A stretch of DNA of 64,000 bases from Blastobasis lacticolella (Eukaryota > Arthropoda > Insecta > Lepidoptera > Blastobasidae), in NCBI GenBank assembly GCA_905147135.1, contig LR990041.1, forward strand, positions 16,987,907 to 17,051,906, in the 5' to 3' direction. This document shows, piece after piece, positions 11,812-23,290 of this stretch (position 1 is the first letter of the stretch; every line of letters starts with the position of its first letter). Under the pieces are notes generated by a model that saw nothing but the letters and a program-made list of their open reading frames with translations, ran no database searches and was not told the DNA's origin. A program made the translations under genes and the position numbers.

Positions 11812-12172
11812 ACCTATTTATTTCGCAAAACCGATGTCTTCTTGATCCTACGACTATGCAATAATGCAACTGGTGTAAAACTATCCACGAGAACATGCGG
11901 GAATTATCACATATTCATATTATTATATTCAGTTTCATTTATTCGTAATGAATGATAATCATACATCGTCATTTTTTATTAATATACTTACTAATACTTA
12001 ATGTCAATATTAAAATACAATAAAATAAAATAATCAAAATCTAAAATAATAATAGTATCATATCTATTTAATCCGCAAATCCGATTTTTTTATTGACCCT
12101 ACGACATAATCGAAACAATAATGCAACTGGTGCAAAACTGTCAGCGAGAACATGTGGGAATTATCACATAGG
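11812..12172. repeat. Diverged direct repeat pair (~100 bp units)
   Basis: 11820-11915 and 12075-12172 share CAATAATGCAACTGGTG, then AAAACT, then GAGAACATG and GGGAATTATCACATA in the same order. The copies differ by substitutions and short indels. The second copy ends just before the CpG-rich block at 12190. Confidence 0.75.
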
Positions 12173-12189
12173 CGTCTTTCTACGCTCAC

Positions 12190-12415
12190 TCGTAAGATGT
12201 TGTCTTTCCTCAGTTGATGTGATGTTAGGACGCGGGCCGGTCGCGCGTCGCGCCGCCGCCGCTCCGCCTCTCGTCGTAACTTCGTAACTCGTAACAGAGA
12301 AGTGCGTAAAACCTCGTTAAAACGTAACGGTGTCTAGTTAGGTCACAAAGTGTAAGTTTGTAAACTGGATTGATTTTTCCTGTACAGCAATACGACAATA
12401 ATGGTTAGGGTAAGT
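12190..12415 (+). promoter_or_regulatory. Candidate core promoter and first exon of an unidentified gene
   Basis: A CpG-rich patch (12228-12275) interrupts AT-rich DNA. Just upstream lie a pyrimidine initiator TCTTTCC (12203-12209) and an arthropod-type initiator TCAGT (12210-12214). If A12212 is +1, GGTCG at 12239-12243 falls at +28 to +32 and fits the DPE consensus. Two GTAAGT donors follow, at 12352 and 12410; the second comes directly after ATG GTT AGG (12401-12409). A pyrimidine tract with CAG ends at 12387. This is what a 5' exon with a very short coding part looks like, but no downstream exon was recognised, so the gene is unknown. It could also be a non-coding first exon of a distant gene. 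The motifs are short and chance agreement is possible. Confidence 0.4.
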
Positions 12416-13659
12416 AAATTTTTCTGTTTATAGTAGAATGTGTGTATGCGCGGGGTAAAAGCCCGCAAAAGCGAAGTTGTTTGCGTGAAATTCGATTAAT
12501 AAGAACGTTCCGGACACGTTCCCGCGAGAATCGCAGTGAATATCGGGATCAATTATATCGTATGCTATAAGCTATACTACTATTCATCAAAATCTGTTCA
12601 GTAGTCTTTGCGTGAGATTAACAAACAACCAAATATCCTTACAAACTTTTGTATTCAAAACATAAAATTGGACTGTATACTTTGTTGTAAAAATACTATT
12701 CTAAACTGTTGCTTGAAATAAAAAATATATTATTATTATTATAACATAGCATGGTATGGTATGATAAGTGTCTAACACAGTAGCGGGTGCAGCTGTTATT
12801 TTATAACTAGAATGACTCTTATTATTACTAAATTGCTAGTGCAGTTAAAGGCTGCTAGTAATATTGATAACGATCTACGGACACTGTTAGACATTAGCCT
12901 TCAAGATTGGAGGACATTATTATTTTCTGCGTGCTTTTCAGATTAGGTGGCATTGCTCACAAAATCGGAAACTTTTTTATTTTTGAAAAACTAAAAGTTA
13001 TGCATGAAATAACTAACATAAAGTCTACATAGGCATCAGCCTCACCCTATGCTCAACCCCTGACCCCCTTCTAAAGAAACTATTCCAATATTTTTCTTAG
13101 ATTTCAACACCCTCGTAACACTAATACACTTATTCCATTGAAACTTTAGCATTTCAGTAGGCTCTAGAAATAAAGGTCCGATTAATCGTCGGATTATCTC
13201 CTGCGAATACATTATATTTTCTAAGGTCACTGGGATTTGGTTAATCTTATGAGACCTTTGATAACTCTATAGATCTCAATGCATTAAATGACAACTCCTC
13301 GCCGCCAGTGACCTTGGATGCAAGTGTTAAGGCTCATATTGTGAGGCAAATCGATGACCAAGCACGCTTTTGCTCTTTTTTCTTTACTACTGTTAGGAGA
13401 ACGTCCCAAAGCATATACTTCCTATTTCTTTAATTGCTGTAGGTAATAATGATGATATTTCTTCCCGCATGATCTCCCTTCTACTTCTACAACTACTACT
13501 TACTTCAACTTTTCCTTGGTAACGAGGTAGGTTGTTTTCCGTCTCCAAAAAGGGTCCAATCCTATATTTCTCCAGTTTTCACCCCCTATCTTAGACATAG
13601 ACATAGACATTGATTTATTGATAAATAATTTACAGGTCATTTAAATTAATAGCGCTTAC
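12416..13659. other. Non-coding stretch after the candidate first exon
   Basis: 12480-12660 resembles generic lepidopteran repeat sequence (AATCTGTTCAGTAGTCTTTG). 13591-13612 holds a TAGACA tandem. No exon is supported. Confidence 0.4.
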
Positions 13660-14730
13660 CTTAAAATTATTTGCTTACCTTTCTAAAGTCCTCGAACACT
13701 TTGACCACAGGCAGTTATCTACTTTTCTTACATCTAATACCTAATATTGTTTCCCCTTTCCAATCCAGATTCCGCCCCGATCACACTACCTACTGTTACT
13801 GCTAGGTTACTTACGATAATTTTTCGCAAGAGACGATAAGTAGCTTAACATTCTGACGTTATTAGATTTTAGTAACGCTGTTAATCTTTTGCAGAAACTT
13901 ACCATATTCCACTTCTTGACTACGCGGTCTCTATCTATTTGAATGCCACTGAAGAACTTTTAAATAAACTGGAGCATCTCGGCTGGATGCTGGTTTATTT
14001 TTGGCTTGCGAAAATAATTATGATCATTCAATTCCGATCACAGCTCAAATGGCACCCAATTCGCTACCGCAGAAATGCGCACATCATTCCAACTCTCTAT
14101 TATACTCTATACCCGTGGCCGTGTGGTATCCGGCAGAGTAGCACCAACCCCTTACACTCGTGGGTGTCGTACAAGGCGATTAATGTTTTCGAGGCAAAAG
14201 ATCTAAGAATCTCCGTAGGCTGGAAAATGGGCAGCAGCGTTTTACATTGATAATTTATAACACGCGATCTCCAACCCGCCTGCCAAGCGTGGATTTTGTG
14301 GCAATGATCTTCCCTTACGTGGGAGAGGCCCTTAGTCCTGCAGTGAACTGTAATAGGCTGTAATGATGATTATACCCTATACAATCCTTCAGGTCCTTCA
14401 TACCTCCGTGATCTCTTTCACTTCTCCCGAGACCAAGACAAACCTTGTCGCTCTAATGTAAAGTCGTGGTGATCCATTCCCGCCCATCCGATTTCATTTC
14501 CTACTTCTTCACTGTTCATGCGGCTAGGCTGTAAAACTCTCACCCTCATGAAGTGCGTGATAGACCGTCATTACCTACGTTTAAAAAACGCGTTAAAGAC
14601 CATTAACTATCCCTTTCCAGTCCAATATAAAATATTAATGTATGGTGCGCGACGTATTTTAATTACCTACCTAAAATATCTCGCTTCTGTAGGCCTGCTG
14701 AAAGAAATAAGTATCTAGTGGCTGTGTGTC
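13660..14730 (+). mobile_element. CR1-like LINE fragment, split by a SINE-like insertion
   Basis: In shifting frames one reads VLEHFDHRQLSTFLTSNT, then SRFRPDHTTYC, then TLLDFSNAVN (RT palm region), and later LKWHPIRYRRNAHIIPTLYY, the typical start of the C-terminal region. After the insertion at 14113-14368 the series resumes with NPSGPSYLRDLFHFSRDQD. Many stops and frameshifts show it is old and dead. The superfamily assignment is by motif order. Confidence 0.65.
14113..14368 (+). mobile_element. SINE-like family C (copy 1, complete, with TSD)
   Basis: A 256 bp unit starts near GTGGCCGTGTGGTATCCGGC and ends in AATGATG. A 14-bp target-site duplication flanks it, ATTATACYCTATAC at 14099-14112 and 14369-14382 (13 of 14 match). 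Other copies start at the same 5' word, so the 5' end is defined as in a SINE, although no clear tRNA A/B boxes were found. The tail resembles LINE tails ending TGATGATG. Confidence 0.8.
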
Positions 14731-16880
14731 GTATATAATTGGAAAGAGTTAAATAAAAAATAACATACAATACCGTCTTTTTGCGCAGTTGCCTAAGTTA
14801 AATAGAAATGTAAAATAAATAGTAAGTAACTCTTGAAGACACAAAGTAGGCAAGACAAGTAGGTTATACGTATTTTTGAAGCATAGCTGAATACTTTACT
14901 TTGACTGCTTACTTGATATTTAAAGGTTGGAGACGGCATGTCATCAGATCTTTGCCTTATAGCCTAACATAGTATGTTATAACGTCTAAGGATAGTATAG
15001 GTACTTATGCCTTCCATAGATATTTGCTTTATTAGCATTTAGCTTCAACTAGGTTAATTATCGAAATATACATACTAACTACTAAATCTACATTTTATAC
15101 AATTTTATGTAGAGTAAACGATATTCTAATGTATATATTTTTAGCAATGTGTACTGGTGAATTGCCTTGCCGAAGCTCTTACCTCAATGGTAATTTGTGC
15201 CTGATAAATAAACATCCACTGATTAAAATAAACGTAAGTACCAGCTTCAGACCGCGATTTCCGTAGATATTTATGCGGGATATATGGAAAGATATCCAAA
15301 CAAACACAATAAATATAGAAAATTATTAATTATATCAATAGTAATAAATGGTAAGATTGAAGAACCTCGAGGGACGGAAATTACAACAATTTTTTTTAGA
15401 GTTCTGTACTTAAAGGTTGGAAAATGAATCCTAAGCCTCCGCTGTCTGCCTGTCACATGGCTCTAAATCTTTAGAACCGTAATAGGTTTTGTAAAATATA
15501 ACGGCAAATACTATTATAATAATATTAAAAGCGAAAGAAGTCCCCATATTATAATAAAACTTGCTTTTGTAATAACGTTAATATATATACAAGCATAAAA
15601 CTATGTACGTACATAGTGTAGGTATAATAAATGATAATTATACTAAAGAATAACACCAAAATTATAATAAAATTGGTGAAGTGTGTGTCAAACGTGAAGT
15701 GTGTGTATTTAATGTGTCATTTGGAACGCTGATTGCTTTGAGAGGCGGAGGTGGGCGTTAATGACAGCGACACCGTGGAAGCTAATGCTGTTGTTACCGT
15801 ACACTATTCGTTAATGTACATTGTCTTTGTTCTAATAAAGTTTTTTTTATAAACTCATTATTCAAAGTTTCTAAATCACATAGACTTATAATATAACACG
15901 TAGACTTATAATAAAATATATAAAATTTCATCTGTCTTTAAATTTTACTAGCTCCTAAAATACGTCGATTTCAACTCAGACTGACTGACTCATTCACTGA
16001 CTTCTCATCAAAACCAGGCATTTCCTGAAACTATAGGAAGTTGAAATTTGGTACGCGGATTAGGATTGGTAAAGGTCTTGGCTATAAAAAAAGCCAGGGT
16101 CGCCAGGAATTTTATATACCTATGCCGTTATAATATTCATAATATGTACATCACACATATACAATAATTTACTGCAAAATCGATGTGGTATACTAGATAT
16201 TTTGTTTATAAATGATACAATATCCATACAAATCAATCAATTGCTCTTCGTTAATCTCGCTATAACTTGAAAACGGCTAGGCAGATTTGAATAATTCTTC
16301 TTATGTTTTGTTAGTGATAATGCAGGGGTGATTAGTACGATAGAATAAAAATAACCCCTACATACCCTTTTTGACTTTGAGTTTGGTAGGTACGATTCTC
16401 ATACAGTATAATAATTCCTATATTACATGGCTTAATAGGCTAATTTTTAAAAAAGATTATGATTTAACTATAGTGAACCCATTTTTATTCATTTCGTAGA
16501 TGGCGATTCCGGGTTTTTGGTCTATGACTTTTTAGCCAAGCCCTTTGTGTGAAGGAAAATTAAGGAATGTGGAACTTTCCTCCAACTCCCTAGAAAGAGG
16601 GGTGCTGTTCTGTATATAAAATTATACCTCTAGGGTAGGGTAATCCTAAAGTTCTAGAAAACTGAAAGTTATGCACGGTTGAATTTGCTTTCAAATAATA
16701 TTATTATTTCTTATTAAGAAAAATAAAATATCTTTGACTTTTAGCCCGCAAAGACTTTTAGCTTTTGCCTTATTACCCCCATAAAAAGGATTGAAGGTCT
16801 GAATAATAATTAATAATAATAATAAAATCTAAAGGACACTTTCCCAAGTGTTAGAAAGCTGAATTTTTTTTTCTATATCA
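14731..16880. other. AT-rich non-coding stretch with repeat scraps
   Basis: 15950-16110 and 16250-16400 contain words common to lepidopteran non-autonomous repeats (GAAATTTGGTACGCGGATTA; TATAACTTGAAAACGGCTAG). No gene is recognised. Confidence 0.45.
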
Positions 16881-17090
16881 CAGCCCATAACAGTCCGCCG
16901 TAGAACTTAGGGCCTCTCTCTGGAGAGAGGAGGTTACTGTCATAATCTAAGAAAAAATTAGAAACGCTGCTGCCTATTTTCCATCCTTCGGAGACTCTAG
17001 ATCTTTTACCTCAAAAACGTTAGTCGTTTTGTACGACACCCACGAGTGTAAGGGGTTGGTGTTATCCTACTCTGCCGGACACAACACGGC
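16881..17090 (-). mobile_element. SINE-like family C (copy 2)
   Basis: The antisense copy runs from CAGCCCATAACAGTCC to CTCTGCCGGACACAACACGG, including the family words TACGACACCCACGAGTGTAA and AGGGGTTGGTG. Confidence 0.75.
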
Positions 17091-17759
17091 TTATATTGCA
17101 CCGCTAATTTGGTATTTGCATTTATACATTAATAAGAAGAAATCTGCAACTTTTGCCCTCAAATCCCCAAGAACGAGGGTGCAGGTCTATGCATTAAATT
17201 AAACAAATAGGGCACTTCCCGAAGTGCTAGGAAGCTAGAAAGAGGTATTGCATCCATTCATTCTGTTTGGGGTTTGTCGAGTTAGACTTTATAGAGTTTT
17301 AAGCTTAGCTATTCGTGAGATCTGATAACTTTTTACAGTGAAATCGTTAAGAGCTTACGGGGCAAGCCAACCAATTTTACATGAAATGTTTTTTGTGGAA
17401 TATAATTTTACGAATTACATTATTACCCGGCCTTGGCCTGTTTTTTAAATGTATATGTATATTGACTTTAAGTTATAGAAAATGTACGAAGGTACCTAAC
17501 ATCTAGAACTCCATGTTCAACTCACCAGGGAAACTAGTCTGCAGACACTATTAAATAGAGAATGTATTAAAATGTTACTTTAAAGTACCTACTTGTCTAT
17601 ATAACCCTGCAGATATTACCAAGTTCACATTGCAAAATAAAAAGTGAGTAAAACCTCGTAAGCTTCAGAGGGCTCAAGTTTAAGACATATTTACAAATGG
17701 ATTCGCCATTTGCAAATATGACTTAAACTAATACTAAAAATCAACAAACAAACGCAACA

Positions 17760-17882
17760 AAAGTGGGCAACGCATTGGTAGCGCCCCTGGCTGGTCTGGT
17801 GACCAGCAGTGGTCCACACACAAGCAGCGGTCACCACTTTCCATCAGGTGGCCCACTTGCCTTGTTGTCTGCCGTATTGGAG
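17760..17882 (+). mobile_element. LINE-tail repeat, family D (copy 1)
   Basis: GGCAACGCATTGGTAGCGCC and GGTCACCACTTTCCATCAGG, then GGTGGCCCACTTGCC, match the tails at 40255-40400 and 63195-63525. Confidence 0.65.
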
Positions 17883-18278
17883 TGAAGTACTTAATGCTTA
17901 CACCGCTACTATTTTAGCCAATCGTGTAGTTTTTTTATCTTTTATTGTATTCAAAACACTTTACTGAAATCTCCCTATCGATAAAAGAACCAAATGTATT
18001 CCCATGTATCACTCTGTAATATCAAACATACCGCTCATTTTAATGGAATTCATACCCCGCCCATGCTCAGCTGTAAAATATGGCTGGTTATTTAACTGAA
18101 AGAGAAAATACTTGGCCGTATTTATTATAATTACGAAGCCAAATTACGATATTAATTATTTAGAATTACTCGGAGTTTTTTCAACGTTAGAAATGTTTTA
18201 TTCGGGACATTAAGTTGGTTGAATTTTTTATCGCATGTCGATAACGACAACCACGTTAACTAAAATGGAGAACACAGG
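17883..18278. other. Non-coding stretch
   Basis: Plain AT-rich sequence; nothing recognised. Confidence 0.4.
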
Positions 18279-18514
18279 CACACGTGTGGTGTCCGACAGA
18301 GTAGAATAGCACCAACCCCTTACACTCTTGGGTGGTTTTCGAGACAAAAATCTAGATTCTCCATAGACTGGAAAATGGCCAGCAGCGTTTTCCATTGTTA
18401 TATTTATTACACTGCGATCTCTTAACCGCTTGCCAAGCGTGGAGGTTATGGCAATAACCTCCCCTTTCGTGGGAGAGGCCCCGAGTCCTGCAATGGACTG
18501 TGCTGCTGATGAGG
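18279..18514 (+). mobile_element. SINE-like family C (copy 3)
   Basis: It begins GTGTGGTGTCCGACAGAGTA and contains AGCACCAACCCCTTACACTC and CTTGCCAAGCGTGGAGGTTA. It ends near CAATGGACTGTGCTGCTGAT. Confidence 0.8.
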
Positions 18515-18790
18515 CACACGGACGGTCAGTGCACCTGATGGAAAGCGGCCGTTGTCGTGCAGGGCAGCTGCAATTCTCACGTTTGTAACAACTCAGCAAG
18601 ACAGGAGGAAAATTTGTCTATTCGCTTTACATATGAGGAAATTCGGTGATTGAGTACGTAAATATATTCTAGGATTTTGAAAACAAGTTAATCGGCATGT
18701 GGGTCATTGTGGCTACAAGAAAGCTAAAAAACACCAAGACGTCGAGGACCATGTACGTTCAGTGCCAGACATCTGTATTTGCCGGTTACA

Positions 18791-19107
18791 ACATCATTAT
18801 CATCTTGGCGTTAATGTCCCGGTTTTGCCCTGGCGCACGAGGGCCCGGGGTTCGCCTTGACCATGATCCTGAATTTGGTTGATCAGGTAATTAGACTGCG
18901 ACTGCCCTCTGATCCCGTGACTCTGCTGCCAGGGAAACCTGACCAGATTGGATCATGATTACACATCCAGTCGCCTGAATGTGCAGGTGTCATCACATGT
19001 TTTTACCTCACCGTAAGAGCATCGGTTAGTATTTAACTAATGTATATACCTACCTCCTCTACCTCTCGCATACGAGAATGGATACCTTAACTGCTCGGCC
19101 ACCGACG
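18791..19107 (-). mobile_element. SINE family A (copy 4)
   Basis: The antisense copy begins with the tail CATCATTATCATCTTGGCGT and includes the body words GACCAGATTGGATCATG and GTCGCCTGAATGTGCAGG. It ends in a decayed tRNA-like head (CTGCTCGGCCACCGACG). The B box region is replaced by a TACCTCC-rich stretch. Confidence 0.85.
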
Positions 19108-20504
19108 TAGTTGCCTGTTATAATGTGTACTAAAAGAGGGACTTTTGATGCAATAAACACCTAGCCCCAACTTCTTTCTACACAAATTGTGGGAAATGTT
19201 TGCTCATCCTACTACACTTTATAAGTAAGTCGATCTTGAACTCGTTAACTTGAAGAGTCCATATAGCTGTAATAGTTTTCCATTTAAGCTGCCGTAGGAA
19301 ACTTTAGTCAGTCGTCCCTTCCACCACTGCGTAAACCTGACGGTACCCTGGTCCATGGTGCAATAGAGAAAGCCAATTTATTGGGTGGTCTCTTTGCCTC
19401 AAACCCGACCCTAAATGACGGAGGCGCCGACCCGCCCACCATCCCTTGGCGCGGCAAATCAATGCCGGAAATATCAATTTCACAACGAAAGGTACGGCGG
19501 GCTATGCTCTTTCTATATGTTCGAAAGTCGAGTGGGCCTGATGGTATGGTGGTGCTTAATGTGTGTTTCCGGTACTAACGCGCCTCTTTGCACTTTCATA
19601 CTCCACTGGAATAGTCCCGTCTTCATGGAAGACTGCCCACGTGCACCCTGTACCCAAAAAGGGCGACAGATCAGACCCATCGAACTACAGGCCTATCGCT
19701 ATAACCTCCCTTCTCTCTATGGTGATGGAGCGACTAATAAACGCACAGCTTCTTAGTTACCTAGAAGAGCACGATCTCTTGAGCGACCGTCAATATGGTT
19801 TCCGACAATGTCGCTCAACGGATGATCTTCTAGTGTATCTAACACACCGTTGGGCTTTAGCTGTAAAGGTTTGGCACTGGCTGTTGGCCTCGATATGGCG
19901 AAGGCGTTCGATCGGGTTAGGGTCTTCTTTAGAAGTTATCATCATACGGGCTTTCCGAGGGATTGTGCAATTGGGTAACTAGCTTTTTGTCCAGCCGACG
20001 CATCAAAGCCGTAGTTGACGACTGTTGCTCCACTAACGCTTGGACATTAACGCTGGTGTCCCGCAAGGCTCGGTGCTGTCTTCAACTCTGTTCCTCCTTC
20101 ATATCAACGATATGCTGTCCATTGACGGCAATCATTGCTTTGCGGATGTCAGTACTGGAGACGCCTTTTATACGGGTCGTGCCAATATCTCTCGTGCCAT
20201 AGTGGAGGAAAGTCGCGAAGTACTTGTGTCTAAAATATAGAGTACTTAATCTAGAATCTCCGATTAGGAACGACTAAATCTAGTCCAATTCAACCCCACT
20301 AAGACGCAAGTATGCCCGTTCACCGCCAAGAAACCTCCATTCGTAGTAGCTCCTCAGTTCCAGGATGCACCGCTTGCCATCTCTAAGAGCATACATATCC
20401 TAGGTGTCGACATCTCCAGTGACGTCACTTTCGGAGTCATTTGGAAGAAAAGGTCAAGCTCGCATCTAAAAAGCTGGGTGTGCTTAAAATATCAAAGCCA
20501 TTCT

Positions 20505-22049
20505 CGCAGTATGCGCTATGTGAGTAGGTCGTGTTGTGCCAACTTTGTAATATTAGTGTTTTACTGAGGCGGCGGTGCAAACCGTCGCGCGTGCGTCACT
20601 GCGTTGGCTACAAACAGCTCCTCGCGTTCTTACAGCAAAAATTAGACGTGATGGACGAGGTTAGTGCCGTTCAGATATGTAAAACCAACTTTTCGGAAGC
20701 GGACGTATCTGAAGTCAAGGTGTTACTGTACTCTTCACTCAACTTGATGGAGAAGATGGTGTCGCGACGGCGTGATGGGACACCGAGAAGCATACAGGAC
20801 ATTATCACGCTGCTGAAAGAGACAGATCCAGACGACGTGCCAACGTTTGTGGTGAGGGACCTGAATAAGCTCCCGCCCGTCACCTTCGACCACGTCGACG
20901 TCACCCGGTTGCTAAAGGACATCGTGCTCCTGAAGGCAAATCTGGCCGAAATGGGAGCAAAATTTGAGGCATCCCAAAAAACTGTAGTTGAGTTACGGGA
21001 GGAAGTCAACGCTTTGCGCAACTCTATAACAGTCATCGGGTCGCCTGCTGACGCTGCTAATGTGTGTATTCAACACGGCTGTGCGAGTGTCGACCTCGCG
21101 GGCTCGAGTTTCGAGTCAGCAGTTTTGTCGCCATCGCCTGCCGCATGGACACCCGACGCGTACGCGGCCCGCATCGGCGCGCGCGCTTCGGCCGGGCTCC
21201 ACGTGACGCGCAACCCGCGCCCCGCCCGCCGCAGCCAGCCGAACGCTCGCTTGCGCCCGCCGCTCGAACGCCGGCGCCCACGCGCATCGACATCGCGCCA
21301 ACATCTTCGCGTGGAGGCCACAACTCCGCGAGAATCGGCGGCATTAAGGCCACCATGCGCCCTCGACGGGGACCGTGATGAGGAAGGATTTGTCACGGTC
21401 CAGAAGAAGAGTAGAAGTCGTGCTGCTCAGAATTTTCGCGGCACTACAGTAACTGGTCCCAACTTCCTGCTGCGCCCTGCGACACCTACGACGGCGCTCT
21501 ACCTGTCCCGTCTTAATTTTTTTTTTTTTTTTAAATGTCAAACGGTAGGCAAACAGGCAAGCGGGCCACCTGATGGAAAGTGGTCGCCACTGCCTATAGA
21601 CATTAGCAACACCAAGAGTATCGCTAATGCGTTGCCTACCTCTATAACACGTTGCTCTGGCAGCAAAAGGCAAATGCCACTCCACTGCCAAAGCCACGGT
21701 TCCCCAAATCCCCACCCCATGGAGCACTGGAAACCTTACTCACCGACAGAAACACAATACTATTTAAAATACTCTTTTATTTAGCTAGAGGGAAGAATAT
21801 TGGCCGAAGGGTGTGGCGATTCCGTGGGCGACCCAGAATTTCCGGTGCCGCCGAACGACATTAAGTGTCAGTTATTTTTTTAAGATATTAATAAATTTTA
21901 TTTTTATATATTAGCTTACAATTTATAATAATTTGTATATAGGTATATTTTTTATCTTTGTCTTTATTTTGTATTTATGTTGTTAGTGTATTAATAAATA
22001 TGGGCCTCAGTTGCATGAAATAAATGAATAAAAAAATAAAATAAAAAAT
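20505..22049 (+). mobile_element. Nested retroelement with gag/ORF1-like ORF
   Basis: The insert interrupts the jockey-like LINE and ends in an A-rich 3' tail (22020-22049), as retroposed sequences do. Its ORF starts sensibly at ATG 20651 and is open to about 21510. Visible regions are an acidic-hydrophobic N-terminal domain (SEADVSEVKVLLYSSLNLM, then DIITLLKETDPDDVPTFVVR and LPPVTFDHVDVTRLLKDI), a helical segment with coiled-coil character (LLKANLAEMGAKFEASQKTV), an Arg/Pro-rich GC-rich linker (21120-21350), and EEGFVTVQKKSR. An antisense repeat then breaks it at 21517, and the conserved-looking end EYWPKGVA follows at about 21795. I recognise the pattern as a gag-like protein common in lepidopteran genomes, sometimes labelled 'mutant cadherin' by annotation error. 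The class of its parent element is uncertain. Confidence 0.7.
21517..21785 (-). mobile_element. LINE-tail repeat, family D (copy 2), nested antisense
   Basis: It starts with a T-run (21517-21532, the A-tail in antisense), then CAAACAGGCAAGCGGGCCAC and AGTGGTCGCCACTGCC. Further on is AAAGCCACGGTTCCCCAAAT. It closely matches the + strand copy at 63195-63525 and breaks the gag-like ORF. Confidence 0.85.
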
Positions 22050-22772
22050 TCACGCCGGGGCAACGACTTCTCAGTCAAGTCAGACACCATTTGGAGTATT
22101 GCTCTCATCTATGGGCGGAAGCACCGGCATATCAGCTTGGTCCTTGTGACTCGATCCAAAAGCGCGCTGTGAGAATTGTCGATGATACCATGCTCACAAG
22201 TGGTGTTGAGCCGCTGAGCCAGCAGTGGAGGGATTTCGCCTCCCTACTACCTCTACCGCCGTTCTACCGCTTGTACAACGGTGTTTGTTCTGAAGAACTG
22301 TTTGACATGATGACTACAGCTACAGTCTATCATCGCACCGCTCGCCACCGACATGGAGTTCATCCCCACACCTTGGAGCCAAATTGGTCGCGAACTGTGC
22401 GGCTCCAAAGGATCTTTCTGCCACGCACACTAAGGTTGTGGAATGAACTACCTGGAGAGGTTTTCCCCGGAGAGTACAACATGGAGTTCTTCAAGAAAGG
22501 AGTTAAAAGGATTTTACGGGGTCGGCAACGCGTGGGTGATGCCCCTGGTATTGCAAACGTCCATAGGCTGTGGTGACTGCTTACTATCAGGCAGGCCGTA
22601 AGTTTGTTTGCCACCTTCGTGGTATAAAAAAAATCTTTGATTTTCATAGTGAGATGTCGGTCAATTTCCCAATTAGTAATAACCTGACTGACAGAAAAAG
22701 TCGGATAACCCCTAAAGACCTACTTTACATTTATTCAAATATTTTCTAAACTACTTCTGCTAATGAAACAAA

Positions 22773-23116
22773 AATATAAAATAAAAAAATCTTGGCGTTA
22801 ATGTCCCGGTTGTGCTCTCGTACACGAGTTCCTGGGGTCCGGCTTGATCATGATCCAGGATTTGGCAAGTCAGGTAATTACAGTGGAACGACTGCCATCT
22901 GATACCAGGGGAACCTGATCAGATTGGATCATGGTTACACATCCAGTCGCCTAAATGTGCAGGTTTCATCACGATGTTTTCCCTCACCGTAAGAGCATCG
23001 GTTAGTATTCAACTAATGTACATAACTCATAAAATTGTCATTGGTACATGGCCGGATCGGGATTCGAAACCGGGACCTCTGGCTTACGAGTCGGATACTC
23101 TAACCGCTCGACGCTC
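22773..23116 (-). mobile_element. SINE family A (copy 5), full length with TSD
   Basis: The antisense copy goes from the tail ATCTTGGCGTTAATGTCCCG to the head around GAGTCGGATACTCTAACCGC. Flanking direct repeats of 18 bp (TTCTRCTAATGAAACAAA, one mismatch) lie at 22755-22772 and 23117-23134. The B box in antisense is GATTCGAAACC, one base off consensus. Confidence 0.93.
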
Positions 23117-23290
23117 TTCTACTAATGAAACAAAGCTAAGAACTAAAACCGCATTCAAATCGTTCCACCCGTTCGGTAGCTACGATGACACAGATAGATA
23201 CACAGATAGACAGATCCACAGATACGTCAAACCTTTAACACACCTCTTTTTTCGTCGTGGATCAAATAGTTATGAAATAGAGTAGATATG

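Larger units (their letters stand above)
19280..22635 (+). mobile_element. Jockey-like LINE, split by nested retroelement
   Basis: The order of coded motifs is that of a jockey-type reverse transcriptase. The N-terminal RT region has LFASNPTLNDGG and SSGPDG (19330-19540). Then come STGIVPSSWK and VHPVPKKGDRSDPSNYRPI (19590-19710), LLSDRQYGFRQCRSTDDLLV (19775-19835), VPQGSVLSSTLFLLHINDM (20055-20115) and NPTKTQVCPF (about 20300). At about 20505 an unrelated insert begins; the frame resumes at about 22050 with TPGQRLL and MEYCSHLWAEAPAYQLG, through FLPRTLRLWNELPGEVFP to the 3' UTR and A-tail at 22627-22634. The catalytic YADD is changed to FADV (about 20139), and several frameshifts are present, so it is dead. 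The last segment (22091-22576) is still open. Confidence 0.9.

Noticed and set aside
12401..12409. First codons M-V-R as ribosomal protein S15a
   Set aside because: The start fits only three residues, the 5' leader would be too long for a ribosomal protein gene, and no following exon was found.
20671..21396. Minus-strand and alternative-frame ORFs in the gag-like insert
   Set aside because: They are shadows of the GC-rich plus-strand ORF.
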